DNA of 64,000 nt from Phoebastria nigripes (Eukaryota; Chordata; Aves; Procellariiformes; Diomedeidae), in the NCBI GenBank assembly GCA_035582835.1, contig JAYKAV010000422.1, forward strand, positions 1 to 64,000. The letters run 5' to 3'. The notes beneath the pieces were generated by a model. That model ran no database searches, was not told the DNA's origin, and was given only the letters and a program-made list of their open reading frames with translations. This document shows positions 49,601 to 62,809 of this stretch, one piece after another. Made by a program: the position numbers and the translations under genes. How positions within the stretch are numbered: position 1 is the stretch's first letter; each line of letters opens with the position of its first letter.

Positions 49601-52600
49601 AGAGCCAGCTAGCAGTGCAAAGTGACAGAGATGCTTTTAAAGAGCAGCTTTGCTCTTTACAAGACCGGGTGAAGGGACAATGATAAGTATTGTTAAAACT
49701 AATAGTATACACACTATTTCCTGCCTGAAATGCTGGTGAATTTTGAAGCTTGCAGGAACATCACTGTCAAACTGTGAGGAGAAAGAGATGGAAATTAATT
49801 TGAGTTGAATGTTTTTAAAGTTATGTAATTATTCAATCCTTTCAGAATAAACCTGTGGTAAAGACACATCATGGTTATTCTTGTTAGCCTCTTTGTAGTC
49901 TGTGGGTAGTCTAATTTTCCTCGTATACTGTCTAATACTAGGTTGTATGAAGCCAACAGTTAAGAATAAGCTTTATCTAAAACAATAAACTTACTAAAGT
50001 GTAGATTTCATCAGTATAGCACCCTGCATCTCTTTATTGTTGGAAGCAGAGATGCTAGGGGCCTCTCCAGCTTGCCTGGAGTGAAATGGACTCTAACCAC
50101 TATCTTGAAGTGGGAGAAGAGATGGTGTAGATGAAGGATAAACTTTTGAGGCCCCCCAGATCCTATATCCACGATGCCATAGCTGCTACCTTTGAGTAGC
50201 AGTCTTTGAGCCTTTGGTATAGCCTTTGAGCCTTTGGAAGCTACTGTATACCTGTCTGCCAGTGAGGGAGTCTGGCCTTGAAACAGATTTTATACTCGAG
50301 GTGAAGGAGGTGCAAATGAAGAAATACNTACTTCTTGATATAGCTCTAAGAGGGAATGAAGCATTGAGATGTTTTAAGTGTGTCACAGTTGGTCTTTAAT
50401 TTCTTTCTTACTGCTAACACTGGTACTGTCATAAATGAAATCACAATGTAATTTCTCTTGTTTCTTATTATTTGGAGCTCTGACTTAGAGGCTGCACTCT
50501 TATTTAAAGTAATCAGGTTTTCTTATCAGTCCTTACAATCATTTTCAATTCAGATAATGCCACTAAGTGTCTTAGATATGGAACTGTGATAATAAGAAAT
50601 GCAACGTGGAAGTCACAAACTTTTCCTTGAATATATTATACTTCAGAGCTCTTTACATTTTTTTGCCTAAAGCAAGATCATATATTTCTGGAGGCCTGTG
50701 TCATCACTCTGAATATCCTGTTTTTATTCTACTTTGTGACGAATACTAATTTTAACTTAAATTTGCATTTTTTGCAGCTGGCTAATTTTTAATAAAACCT
50801 TCACTGCTTTTGAAATAGTTTTGATTTTATATTTAAAAAGCAACAAACTAAGTTGGTTAATCCTTCAGATAAAAATTGATTTTATACGTAATTTGTAGCA
50901 TGAGCCTAGATCATGCATCTAGCCTCCAGTATGTGTGTTCCCTGCCTGAAGGAACCAGAAGAGGATGTTGTGCATGGAAGTCTGTCCCTCTGCATGCATT
51001 GTTAAATCTTAACCTGTTAAGATTCCCTTACATTTAAACTTTCAAGCTATTATACTAACCCTGTTAAAAAAAAACCTGCTTCATTTAATGTGATGTGGTA
51101 GCTTTTAGGGNTCTCCTGTGTGAAAGCTGTGCTGCTTGGTTTACCCTCACAAGCCTTGTTGTGCTGCCCTGCAGGTGGCAGTAGTGGCCTGACAGAAAAG
51201 ACCCCTGACCCAAACTTTTCTGAGTAGTGTTTGTTTTTAACTTGGCAGTAAAAGTAAAAACAATTAATTTCCATTGCTTTTTTCCATTTTGTTGTTTGGT
51301 GGAAGATGCTCCTTTTTATTTGGTCTCTGGATGGTGTTTGGCCTTTTAGGCAAAGAGTCTCTTTCAAAGAGAAAACTACACAAGCTAAAGACTTGTCTGA
51401 ATTTGTCCTGCAGTAAGGCACTAGTTTGCTGTTCTGCTGTGTGGTGTCACCATGTAAAGGTCCTAGTGAAAATGTCTTCCCTCCCAGGTAGAGAGTAAAA
51501 GTACTAGATAAGACCTGGAAGCTGGAGAATCCTTCAGGCATTCAAAATGGTAACACTGGCCAAATTCAGGTTTTATTTGGTTCTGAGATAGGTGTTGACC
51601 TGTTGTTCGAGTCATAACTTCTCTTTTTTTAACTGCTTTTCTGCTCGTTATCAAGATGAAATCATGTTTCATTTCTCTCTTCCTCTTACATGTATTTCAT
51701 AATTTTTTTTAACTAAATTTGTGTCTGGTATTCTGTTAAGATCAGCAATCCTAAACTATCACACAAATGGGAAAGATGAAGAATGCTTTTCTGTAAAGCA
51801 ATAGCACAAATTATTTACCGCTTAATGATATTAATATAATTACATATTGTTAAACAATTATAATTGAACACTATATTTACATTATATGTTTGCATGCCCT
51901 CTGTAGAGTGTGCAAAGCGCGTTAAATACATAATATAAATAGCCTTAAAAGAATTTTAGTTTCTGAGAACAAACAGATTATCTGTTTTCATGTGTAATAG
52001 CAGAATGGGAGGTCTCACACATACAAGTATTACTTTTGATGTAAAGTTGAACAAAGATTTTCTTAATGAGGAAGGGGCTTTCAAAGGAGCCTGAGGGTGC
52101 TCCACAGATACCCGAAACCAGTTAAAAATCGGTGGTAGCTGGCACTGAGTTGCACTAGGTTTACTTTAAATATTCAGCTGAAGGTCTGATTTTGGAGTGT
52201 GTGTTTAATAAGAGTAAGATGGGCTTTCGACTTTTACTCCCATTAGTTCATGTTAGAAAATTCTTACAGTTTATTACTCCTAGTCTGATCTTCCTTCAGC
52301 ATTTTATCAAATACTTCACACAGTTACAGCTAAAATGACATTGAATGGTAGTGAAACTTAGAACAATTTGGGTTTTCAAAAGCACTAAACTAAAAAGTGC
52401 TATTGTAGGTATGCTCTTGCATATAATTACTTCAGAGGATGATAAAATGAGGAGAGAATTGGATTCAGAATGCTTGAGCACAATTCAGGAATTAGTTTCT
52501 TAATTTAGTAGTTTATAAATAATACATTATCAATAAGGGACTGAAAGTAGTATTGCAGAGCATCTTGTTTTCTAAAATGATTGGTATGAGTAATATCAAT

Positions 52601-55600
52601 TAAGACTACTTCTGAAATTGAGGTAGAACTTTTATGTGCTATTATAAATGTAAATAATTAAAGCTGTAAATGGTGTCAATAACCAGACCTTGTCCTAAGA
52701 GTTGTCCAAGGCTTAGCTTGTGTCATTCAAGTAGAACTCAGAATTACAGATTCAACTTCTAAGTCAATTGAGTGATCAGTTTGGTATTATATAACTGGAA
52801 ACATGCAAAGCATTTTAATTTCTTCAAGAATTATGTTGTGAGCAATTTGTTTAGTAAGAGAAGACCTACAAAAAGCATATGCCATTATTATTACCCAGAA
52901 TCCAATAAAAGATAGTTTTTCAGATTATTACCATATGTGTGTAGGAGTTGCTTTGTACTGTAAAGTTATTTTAGATACCAGAATAATTTGTTTCATACTT
53001 TGAGTTCCTCGCTGTTAAAGTGTCCCCTTAGATTTGCTATTACTTTGACTATTGTGTGATATATAGTAAAAAAAAAAATAGTTTACAATAAAAGAAATTT
53101 AACAAGTAATTGAAATTCCAGATTGTGTGCAAAATGTGCCAAATGAAGTAATGGTATTTGCAGGGATATTGTATGAGTGCAGTAGCTGTGGGGAAACTAC
53201 TATAAAACTGTTAAATATGCTTGCCCTCCGCCTGCTGTCTTTAACCACTGTTATAAAAGCTTGAGAAAATAAAGCAATCATCTTGACTGGCTGACAAACA
53301 TTCCAACAGAGAAATTAATGTATTATAAATCATGTGTTATAACTGGTTACCCATATTTTTCTTATTGTTTCTATTGATGTACAAATAATAGACAGCTTTA
53401 ACAAGGAAAGATTACTGAAAAAGGCTTTTTTATATTTGTATATGTTTCATGTTGAACAATCTTCTTAGGACCCAGCATAACAGTAACTGAAGCAAAGGAA
53501 AACTGTCATTTGTAATGCTGCTTTCTTAAACCAATGCTTTTGTCTCTGAGCTAGTGCAGACTTAAAGGATGTCATGACTGACAGGAAGGTTGGTTGAAAT
53601 TAGTTTATTTTAAGATGGAGTTTTTGAATGTACATTCTGTAATGCTGACATAAACTCAGAAGTTAAGAAAAGCGTAATTTAGATAGGAAAATCACCTCAT
53701 TGATTTGAGTTGATTTCGTTTGATAGCCTGATTACCTGCAGATGATTTCCAACTTAAAGGTACGTAGGAAGCACTGTATTTACAAACCATTTTTGAATGT
53801 ATTATGCTTTAGTAGTACGTCGTCAAAGATTTATTGCTAACAGTGTAGCTATATTTCTTCATGCCCTTTTGATTTACATTCAGATGTCCTCATGGATCTT
53901 TCCTTCTTAGCTTGACAGATTCATAGCCTCAGGAAAGAGATCTTAAGATGGTCCAAAGCCATTGCTGGAGAATTTTAGAAATTGTCTTGTTTTCAGGTGT
54001 CAGTTTTCTTTCTCCAGTTGTGGAACCAGCTCATGATACGGTTTCTTTTGTTGTCCCATTTGTTTTTTTAGCAACTTCATTATTTGCTGTAACTAAATAG
54101 CAAAGTGTGGGACAGTGTATTTGGTAGCATGGTAGCATCTCCTTCAACAATATCCCTTTTTTAAAGACTTTGCTGCACCCATGGCCAGTATGGCAAAGTT
54201 CTCTGCAGACATTTGGCAGGCATTAAGCAAAGTCCTATACATTAGATGTTATTTGCATACCTTACCAAGTATTCACAATAGTCTGTCTGCTTGCGTTGTT
54301 CGTATACAGATCTCAGGGTTAGCCCGATGTATTTGTTCCATGTGCCAGCCAGAATTCTGTAAATGTAGCACAGACGTGTGTTGTACAGAGCTTTTTGGAC
54401 ATAAGAAAACTAGGATGAGGAGTTCTGCATGTAATTCCAACAACAGACTCAGTCCCGAGCAAGGAAACCAACTATAGTTGGCAACAAATACTCAAGTAGC
54501 CAGAGAAACCAGGACTTGTGCTTAGCTCCACTTGCTCTCATTTTGGATTGAGAGTTTACAATTTGTCAGAAACAACGGATGCAAATCCCAAGTTTACAGG
54601 TCACAAATAGGCCATCACATTCACAGGACAGCTGCTGCACAGGTGCTGGATATGTAAGCTGAAAATCAGTACTAAGTCTTCTACTTTCTTTTCTTAAAGT
54701 ATTTGTTGGGGAGACTTGGTATCTCCAGCCTTATGGTGCTCACAAAGACAGCTTCTTATTACAGTTTGCTTAGTTTTTGTAGTCAATGTTAATATACATT
54801 AAAAATTGCGGTGGTAGCTGGAAGCTTTTCTGTGGCAATAGGAACAGTATTGCCAAAAGAGAAGACTGTTTCTGTTTAACCTGAGCTGATATAACAGATA
54901 AGGGGAACAGTGTGTTTTGAGTCCTATTATGTGTGTTCTGTTCCAGAAGGCACTTCAGATTTGCATGTTCCACTTGCAGTGAGGGACTAACTGGGAATAC
55001 CTGTTGCCCAAAAAAAACCCCAGCCAGTTTCCATACATTCATAGTTCAACCAGGAGATTTATTTCATTCACTGAGTAAAAATTACTTTCTGTAGAAAGAG
55101 AAAGCTCAAACTTATCTGCAGCAACTACTTATTTGTATAGTGCCCAGTGGGGTCTTCATCTCTGTATGCAGTTATAATGTAACTGTACAGAGTTCAGGTG
55201 ATCTCAGTTACAGCATAGTTTTTCCAGAATGTTTGATTGCAGTTGTGAAACCAACATGGGGATTGTGGCCTTAGTGTTCTGTAAAAAGGCATTTTGGACT
55301 GTCCAATTGGACCATCAGTTATCAAAATAATCTGTGACACCTGTTTGCCTTCATAATTACTTATTACCCTGGAAAATTTTGGAATGAGGTTTCCTATCTG
55401 TGCGTACTGGAGCCATGCTACAAGACAACATAGGAAGCCAGAGAGAATTATATTTTTTTATATAGCTACCTGGTTTTTAATGAGGATTGTACTAAAGGAG
55501 GGGCTTGAAAGGTATCAGTGTATGTAAGTTAAAAGAATTTTTGTTACTTTGTAATGAGTTATAGCTTGAACACTTATATAAATGAAATGTTTGTCATGGG

Positions 55601-56774
55601 CTTAATTAGTGGGATAGTGCATTAGGCTTTCTTTTCAAAATTAAGTTTTATATCTAAGAATTAAATTTGAACTATCTTTGCTTTATATGACAGTTGTATT
55701 TGATGCAAAGGCAGTGTCTGCTATAAGATACTCTAAGTACGGAATAAGAGCAAATTACTGGCATGAATGTGTCACATCATGATTGTGAAAATAAATACAA
55801 GCTTTTAATTAAATTAAGAGTAAGCATTTTAAAAAATAAAATGAAAGTTATCTTTCTCCTAACTTTTTCTGTTAAGTTCTATGCTAGTCTTTCTTTACTG
55901 TTCAGTTCCTCTTCTGTTTAGGAACAACCTTCAAGTTAAGCAAAATGTTGGCACTACTCCCTGTTGTCTCGTAATTTGTTAAATACTTTCCTAAATCTTG
56001 CATTTGCATGGTACATGATCAGATAAGCAAAATGAGTGAGATTTTTGCAGGAATAAGTTCAATGAAGTACTGTTCCCTCGGGAGGAGGGAGACTATAGTG
56101 TAGCTAATAAAACACTTATTTGTATTGATCCAGAGCACTGTAAGGGGAATCTTCTGGATCCACGTGGCTTCCTTTCAGAAAGATACTGCAGGGAAGAGCC
56201 AAACAGGGTTTGAAGCCAGCACAGTGGCTGCAGTAGCAGCCAAAGAATGAGTTAGGGGTGCAACTGATACCATCAAAGTCCTACTGTTGTCTTCACTGTG
56301 AACATGTTCCATCCGTTTGGGATTTCTTCTAATGTATCCCTTCCCTTACTTGGTGTTCCACTTAGCTAATTCCTCTTCCTGCATACTAACCTGAATATCC
56401 ATACTTCAAAAAACTTAAGTAACACTTTGTGAACAAAAAAGGTTACAACTGTACTGTACGCTCAGCTTGTTTGTTCTGATCCTTTCCTTTACCTGTCTTG
56501 ACTATACAGATTCTGAGATACTTGGGTGACGTTTTAGTCATCTATCTAGCACAGATGGGCTCTTAAGTGTGATTGCAGTAAGTGGGAGTAATATTAATAA
56601 ACACATCTGAATTGAAGAATAAATATTGTTGTTTTCTTTTGGTCAGAGAATGTCATTAAAAACAGGAAGTTCTATTATATATGTAGATGGAACAGTAGAA
56701 GCAGCATGAATTCAATGTTATTGGTTCTGTGATTCTTCCCAATTTCTTAATGAGCTGTATTTTTTTTTATGCAG
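40603..56774 (+). other. BBS9: BBS9 intron, 16.2 kb, without recognisable mobile elements
   Basis: GT-AG intron. I find no CR1, LTR or structural RNA in it. Open frames of 163 codons on the minus strand (51050-51541) and 98 codons on the + strand (54181-54477) have no recognised family. Simple features are a C7...G8 hairpin (44068-44101), a TATATA stretch near 48630 and an A run near 53070. The rest is plain AT-rich sequence. Confidence 0.82.
44068..44101. repeat. C7 ... G8 hairpin after a CT run
   Basis: A CT-dinucleotide run ends in seven C (44068-44074), followed after 19 bases by eight G (44094-44101). The runs are complementary and could form a short, very stable stem. No function is inferred. 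Confidence 0.8.
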
Positions 56775-56956
56775 AGACTTGAAGGGTGTTATAGTCACTC
56801 TGAGTGACAATGGGCATCTTCAGTGTTCCTACCTTGGAACTGATCCTTCACTCTTCCAGGCTCCTAGGGTTGATTCTAGGGAAATAAACTATGAAGAATT
56901 TGATGCTGAAATGAAAGAGCTTCAGAAAATCATCAAGGAGGCCACAAGAACACAAG
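56775..56956 (+). CDS. BBS9: BBS9 coding exon (about residues 339-400)
   Basis: 182-bp exon, acceptor TTATGCAG, donor GTATAC. It completes Gln and encodes DLKGVIVTLSDNGHLQCSYL, GTDPSLFQAPRVDSREINYE and EFDAEMKELQKIIKEATRTQ, ending with one base of the next codon. The start is fixed by phase: using the second AG at 56775-56776 would shift the frame. This exon ends the beta-propeller and begins a probable helical linker (MKELQKIIKEA). Confidence 0.97.
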
Positions 56957-59900
56957 GTATACTTCTCCCTTTTCTATAGTTGTACGCACTTTTAACCACC
57001 TGACTTTCCTTTTAGCACTTTAAAATATTTTGTTCCATTTTCATACTTTAGCCATAATTACATTTCTGTAGGAAATGTAATATTTAATAAAGTTTAGGTT
57101 TTAATAAAAAAAAGTACAATTCTAGACTGTAAGGCCTGTGGATACAGAGTTTTTTCTTTGTATTTTCATAATGCCTGTTGGAAGTTTCAAGATATTTACG
57201 TCAGGTTGCAGATAATTCTCACTAGTGCAAGGGCTCAGAGAAAAAACTGACGGTGCTTGTACTACCCAAAGGCAAGAAAACTTAAGGCATTTCACAGCAA
57301 CAGTCTGATATACTTAGGCTTCAGAGAGAGCAAAAGTATTGCCAAATTCTGTTTTATTATTACAAATGGCTTCTTAAGTCATGCAATTAACAAAGAATGA
57401 ATTTTGTTAAAGCAACTTTTCTGTTGCTTTAACTTCTTTCAAAAGCGATTGTCTTTGAAGAACATAGTGAGAGATATCAAAACCCAAACAACTGATCATG
57501 CTAAACTCTGGAATTTACATACATTGCTAATAACTTGCATCGATTTTGTTCAAGTAAGGGCACATAATTTCTGCAGAGATCCTTCAAAGTGTGTGTTTTC
57601 ATAACTGAGTTTTTAAACAGTGTATCTGACTTGCACAGGGAATTGGAAGCATGTGATTTTACAGGAAACTATGGAAAAATCTTAGGCAAATAGAAAGAAC
57701 CAATTAAAATCTTTTCCTGATGATAGTTAGCATGTTCTTAAAATGCATTAAAGAAATAGTTGTGGCTTTCTGTGTGAAAAAGCTCACAGTTGAAATCCCT
57801 AGAAAATAAGAAATTATTTATTTGCAGTCGTGAGCTTGATTCTGCAACTCCAAGATTTCTTTTTTGTAATTGCATATAACTTTGTCCATTATTGTGATAG
57901 ACTAATATCAGTTTTTTAATTTTACAAATCCAGTAATTGGTTATTTAAGCATGTAGATGTGGGTAAATTCCATTGATTTTTACCACAGCCCTTCTTTATG
58001 AGTATTTGACAGTTTTGTCTGGCTATTATAACCAAAGGAAAGAAAAACATGATGGAGGGAATAAATCCACTTGAAGTGAATCAACTTCTGTTTGTTAGTT
58101 TTAACATATTGTGTGGAAGATCTAGAGAGAGGGAAAGAAAACATAGCTGTCCTTTATAACTTTTCTAATAACTGTCATGGTGTGATTGACAAGTTTACTG
58201 TGAATATTGTTGATCTTTTCCCCATTCTCTCTTCCTCTTGATTTTTTTTCTTCCTCAGTCTTTCTAATCTGATCTAAGATGTTACATTGGTGTTTTCAGA
58301 TGAGTTCTTACAAATGCTCTTCTCGCTGTGGAGAGGTGCTCTAATGATGTTGTGTTTGGCTTTAACTGGATGTAAAACTTGTGAGAGAACCTTTTTTTAC
58401 AACAAAACATTTTACTTAGGAAGAATGCCTTTCAGTTTCGGGTGTTTTGGCTTTGTTTCATTTTGGCTTTTTTCTTAGAACTTTAGCTAAGTCTTAAAAT
58501 AACTGCTAATCGTGTCTGGTTGAATACAAAACACTTTTGAACATTGGTCACCATTAAGTTACTGCTAAGCACGATCTTTAAAATGAACCATTGACTTATC
58601 TGTCTTTTGGATTCACGTTTGTGCAGTAAGAGCTTGTGTTGTTTTGAAAATATCTACCCTTATACGGAAATAATTTGTCTTTGTTTCATTTTGACTTCCA
58701 AACATGGAAGGTATTTAGAATTAGGTCATCATACAAAAAAAAAAAAAACCTTAGAGTAGTTATTTCCATAAATGTCTTCTATTTCTGTCCAGTGCTGACC
58801 ATTAAACTGTTGAACTTAAGCTGTTCTATACATTTTGAAGAATAAGGATTTACATTATGAACTGATGAAATATTTTAAAATCTTAACTGTTATACTAACT
58901 TAAATCTAATGTTACTTGCATCAGTCTGGATGACATAAGTGATTAAACATAGGTGTTTTGGCTCAGTTTAATAGTAACAAAAAGCTGATACTTATATGTA
59001 AACTTTGGTTGTGATCTCTGTCCTGTTTCTAATAGAAAAATGACTGTATGACAGAAGTTGCCTAAGTTGCATCATAGTTTGCTTGAAGAAGCAACCTGAA
59101 GAGAAATGGTTAAGAAGGGATAGAAAAGGAAGACATTTTCTTACCTGTACAAGTGGAATGGATTGTGCTGAGCTATGTGTAATTGGCAGAACCAGTTGTG
59201 TGCAACTGTGGCACTATGAAACAGGCCTAGGCTTCTTTGGTAGGTGGTATTGGAGGAACATGTTTTGATTTTGCTTTTCTTCCTTGTAGTAAAGGGAGGC
59301 ATTTTTCTCTGAGCACAAGAAAAGGAAAACTTTCTGTCTTCATCAAAATCTTTTCCCTTGACCTTCTTGTTAGAAAGAGATAATGTGCTGCCTACTAGTT
59401 CTGGGTCATTTTCAGGATCCTATGTGTAATAAAATTCTTGCAGCTTTCTGAATGTGCTCATGCTCTCAATTACTCAATTAATATGTTAATTTCCCCTTTA
59501 CATTAAGTCTTTACTGTTTGTTATTTTAGGAACTATACATTTCCTGTTTGGGTTTTTCTTTTTCCAATACATTTAGTATTAAGAAATAAAAGTGCTTTTC
59601 AGAAAAACGCAAATACCTTAGAGCTGGACTTCTGGACTTTTAAGAGGAGATTATGTAATTCCTCATGGTATTTAAGTGCCTAGCTTTTAATCCTTACAAC
59701 TTTTTTTACATATGTAAATCTGCATAAGGTTTTATATCATGGATATAAATGAGTTCATAGCATTCTTTGCCTTGTGTGTTGACAGTCCTGGAAGTCATCA
59801 GGTAATATATTGTAACCAAGCCCCATACAATGTTCTGTACATAAAAATTTCATATACCTTCTTACGCAGAGGAATTTCTAAAATCTATTTTAATTTTACA

Positions 59901-60349
59901 CTATTAGGCACAGAATCTTTCTGTGTCTAATGTATTCATTATCAAATTATTTAGATAAAAGTGCCATGAGATATGCGGTGTGTATTTTGGAGATAGTTGT
60001 TTATTATAGGTGTATTAGTGTATACATGTGAGGACAAAAGTTTAAAAATTCCTTACAGTCTCTGAAGATCATGGATAGTAGGTGTAAAATCTTGTTGTAG
60101 AATGCATCTAAATCCTTTTTCATACATAAATCAGAAATCCAGAATGAAATCCAGGTTTAGGTTTTCTGTAGAAATCTTACAAAATTGGGAAGTTTCTTTG
60201 GTCAAAAATCATTGTTATTTTTTTCCTTTACACTAGTAGGTGTAATGATGTAAGTCTGAAACTTGATGCTGTTGAAATTGTATTATTTTTAGAAATGTAG
60301 CTGCATGTTTGTTAAAGGAGAGCTGATTTACTTTTTCTTTTTCTTTCAG
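56957..60349 (+). other. BBS9: BBS9 intron, 3,393 bp
   Basis: AT-rich GT-AG intron. A 14-A run lies at 58735-58748. No gene, RNA or mobile element recognised. Confidence 0.87.
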
Positions 60350-60426
60350 ATATTTTGCCCAAATCTGAAAAACACAGAGATCTAATTGTCACAGCAGAAG
60401 TTTCGCCTGATTTGGATGCTGAATCT
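60350..60426 (+). CDS. BBS9: BBS9 coding exon (about residues 400-425), diverged linker
   Basis: 77-bp exon, acceptor TTCTTTCAG, donor GTATGT. It enters after one base of a split codon (G|AT, Asp) and encodes ILPKSEKHRDLIVTAEVSPD then LDAES, ending in phase 0. Similarity to human is weaker than elsewhere (human has about VWPMTEREDDLNVSVVVSPN here), but the DL.V...VSP pattern, the phase and the position agree. It is the linker after the propeller, where divergence is expected. Confidence 0.9.
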
Positions 60427-62755
60427 GTATGTAACTGTATAAAAAGGAAATTACTCTGTAAACATTGGTTTCATACATGAGTAAATAATGGTTGATCATG
60501 GATAGTGATTACTACGTATTTATATTTGTGGGACTGAGCTTCTGCATAGCCCCCAGTTTTCTGTCAGTTAAAACGCGCTGTTGTTAATGATTTTAACTAG
60601 AACTATTAAAATTATTTGTTATCTTCTGTCTGGGGACCTTTAGATTCTTGGCTAAGCAAACATAAGTGAACGAGAACTTAGGATCTGGAATAACTTTGTA
60701 GTGGTGAGAATCTGTAATGGTGAGCAGTTAATAATATGGGGGGAAACAGTAGAAGTGGCACCCTGTGGATCTTTTAAAGATAGAATACACGAACCACTCA
60801 AAGATGCATTGTAAGAAATAATCTTTCTCTGACAAGGCATCATTCAGTATTCTCTGGTGTTGCAGCCTAATTAGTTTATTCATCTTGTATTCATATGTAG
60901 TTTATAAAAGTTAATTCAAATTAAGATTCAGGAGAGCTTATATTGTCTCTTAAAACTTTTCACTTCAACGTTTCAGGACATACTCATTGCACTAGAACAT
61001 CTATAATTAGTCATTTCTGGCCACTAATTTCTGCAAAACTGATTTTCAGGGCTACTTACTTTTTAAAAAATATACAAGGAGCTGCTTTTTAATACTTTTA
61101 TACATATATTTGATATATTTATTTAAACTCTGTTATTATTACTACTGCTACTTCTACTACTATTATTCTTTGATAAAGGGTCCTCTTTATAATGTGTGCT
61201 AGTACTTGTCTGTGGAAAAAAGGACAGTGGGACATGGTCTTGGCTAGCTGCAATAATCTGCTCACAACACTTAGAACTGTTAAGTCCATAGAATGCTGTA
61301 ATGCTGCTGTGCTTATTCGCTCAACCTTCCAGATGCAAATGGTCTGTTTCATGTATAAGTAACTCAATATATCAATCGAACCACAGCCTTGAATCTTTAT
61401 TTCCCAAGGCTGCCCACATATCTTAGTTTCCTGTGTGGTAGGCTTTCCTGGGGATTCCTTCAGTAGCCATCTAGAAAGGAAAAATCTGATAAGATACTTC
61501 ATGGGGAAGGATCAATACAGCAAACGCGGGAACAATTTTAGGGCTTCTGCAGTGATCTTGGAAACTATAGGCTTGCAAATACTACTTCTGCACTTGTGAA
61601 AAGATTTAAATTGCGATGTGTGTGGTAACAGCAAAGAGGATATAGATGTATTAAAATGGATTAGATAAGCAAGTGGAGGACCATTCTGGTTATTTAACAC
61701 CACCTCCTGTGTATGGCCTCTGATCCAGGAAGTCCAGCTGATTTCTGAAAGCTGAATATGGTAAGGATCAATCTCTTTGCACCCCTGATACTGCTTCAGG
61801 ATCAACCACTGGTCACCAGAGACAGTGGGCGTGACAAGCCAGTATGAAAGTAGCTATGGTTTTTTTTTAACTGAAAAAGATACACAATGTACAAATGGAA
61901 GTCTTATTTCTAGAACCCAGAGAGCCTACCAACTTCCTGTCTTCTTAGGAACTTTGCAGATGTGGACCTTATACTGGCATGTTGGGATGAAAAGGAGGGT
62001 GGGTAGAGGACATCAGATTGTTCTAATTTACTTTTTTATCANGAGAAGGTATAAGTCCAAGTCAGTAATTTGGTATTATAGCAGAAGTGAAGTGTTTCTT
62101 TAAAATAAAATAGTTTAAACAGACAGGAACATTTTCTTAAACAGTAGAGACTGACCTGTTGCAAAATGAAATACAAGCATAAAATAAGATATTAAAATAG
62201 ACTGCAAGGTCAAGATGAATTTTGAATTAGATGGATTGCCTACTGAAGTAGAAATTAGCAGGAGTAGCAACATGCCTGCTGTAATTTTCTTTTGATGTTA
62301 AAAATATATTTCTGATTATAAGATAGTGTGTGATGATTTTCTAGTACATACTATGGTGTGTATATAATATATTGGCAGATTGGAAGTCACCTTTCCCTAT
62401 TGAATAACAGAAGGTATTTCCAGAATTTAAATAAATATACAGTGGAAAGTAGTGTGCCAAACAAAACAGTTTCAAATATTCATATATACATCAGAGTATA
62501 TTAGTTTCTTATATACACAACATTCATGACCTTTTGCTATCCTTTTTGCAGGCAATTTCAAACAGAGGCTTTACGTTTTCAGAAGGAACTCAGAAATGTA
62601 TTTTGTGTATTTTAATCTGTCATAGGAATGATAACTCCTTTACCGTTAATTCCCTGTTTACCAAGGTGATGGTAGGAAAGTAATGTTGCATTCACTGTGT
62701 TCACTCATTCATGTGTAATATTGAATTTACTCTGTTTTCATCTTTTTCTTCACAG
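60427..62755 (+). other. BBS9: BBS9 intron, 2,329 bp
   Basis: GT-AG intron, AT-rich. It contains a short trinucleotide repeat at 61133-61167. A 127-codon minus-strand open frame (61119-61502) overlaps that repeat and has no known family. Confidence 0.87.
61133..61167. repeat. Imperfect trinucleotide repeat (TTA/CTA)n
   Basis: About eleven three-base units of TTA, CTA and related forms, a degenerate microsatellite. Confidence 0.8.
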
Positions 62756-62809
62756 CAAGCCATTGACAGTGAGGTAAAAGCAGAGGCAGTACCATCAGTC
62801 ACAGTAAAG
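62756..62809 (+). CDS. BBS9: BBS9 coding exon (about residues 426-443), 54 bp
   Basis: Acceptor TCTTCACAG, donor GTACTG (weak). It encodes exactly 18 codons, QAIDSEVKAEAVPSVTVK, starting and ending in phase 0. The end PSVTVK is the same as in human BBS9, just before the GAE-like domain. Because it is short, symmetric in phase and has a weak donor, skipping would remove 18 residues without shifting the frame. Confidence 0.93.

Noticed and set aside
56775..56776. Tandem acceptor giving an alternative start of the exon at 56777
   Set aside because: Use of the second AG would remove two bases and break the reading frame.
61119..61502. 127-codon minus-strand open frame
   Set aside because: It partly consists of a trinucleotide repeat, which keeps the frame open; no family match.
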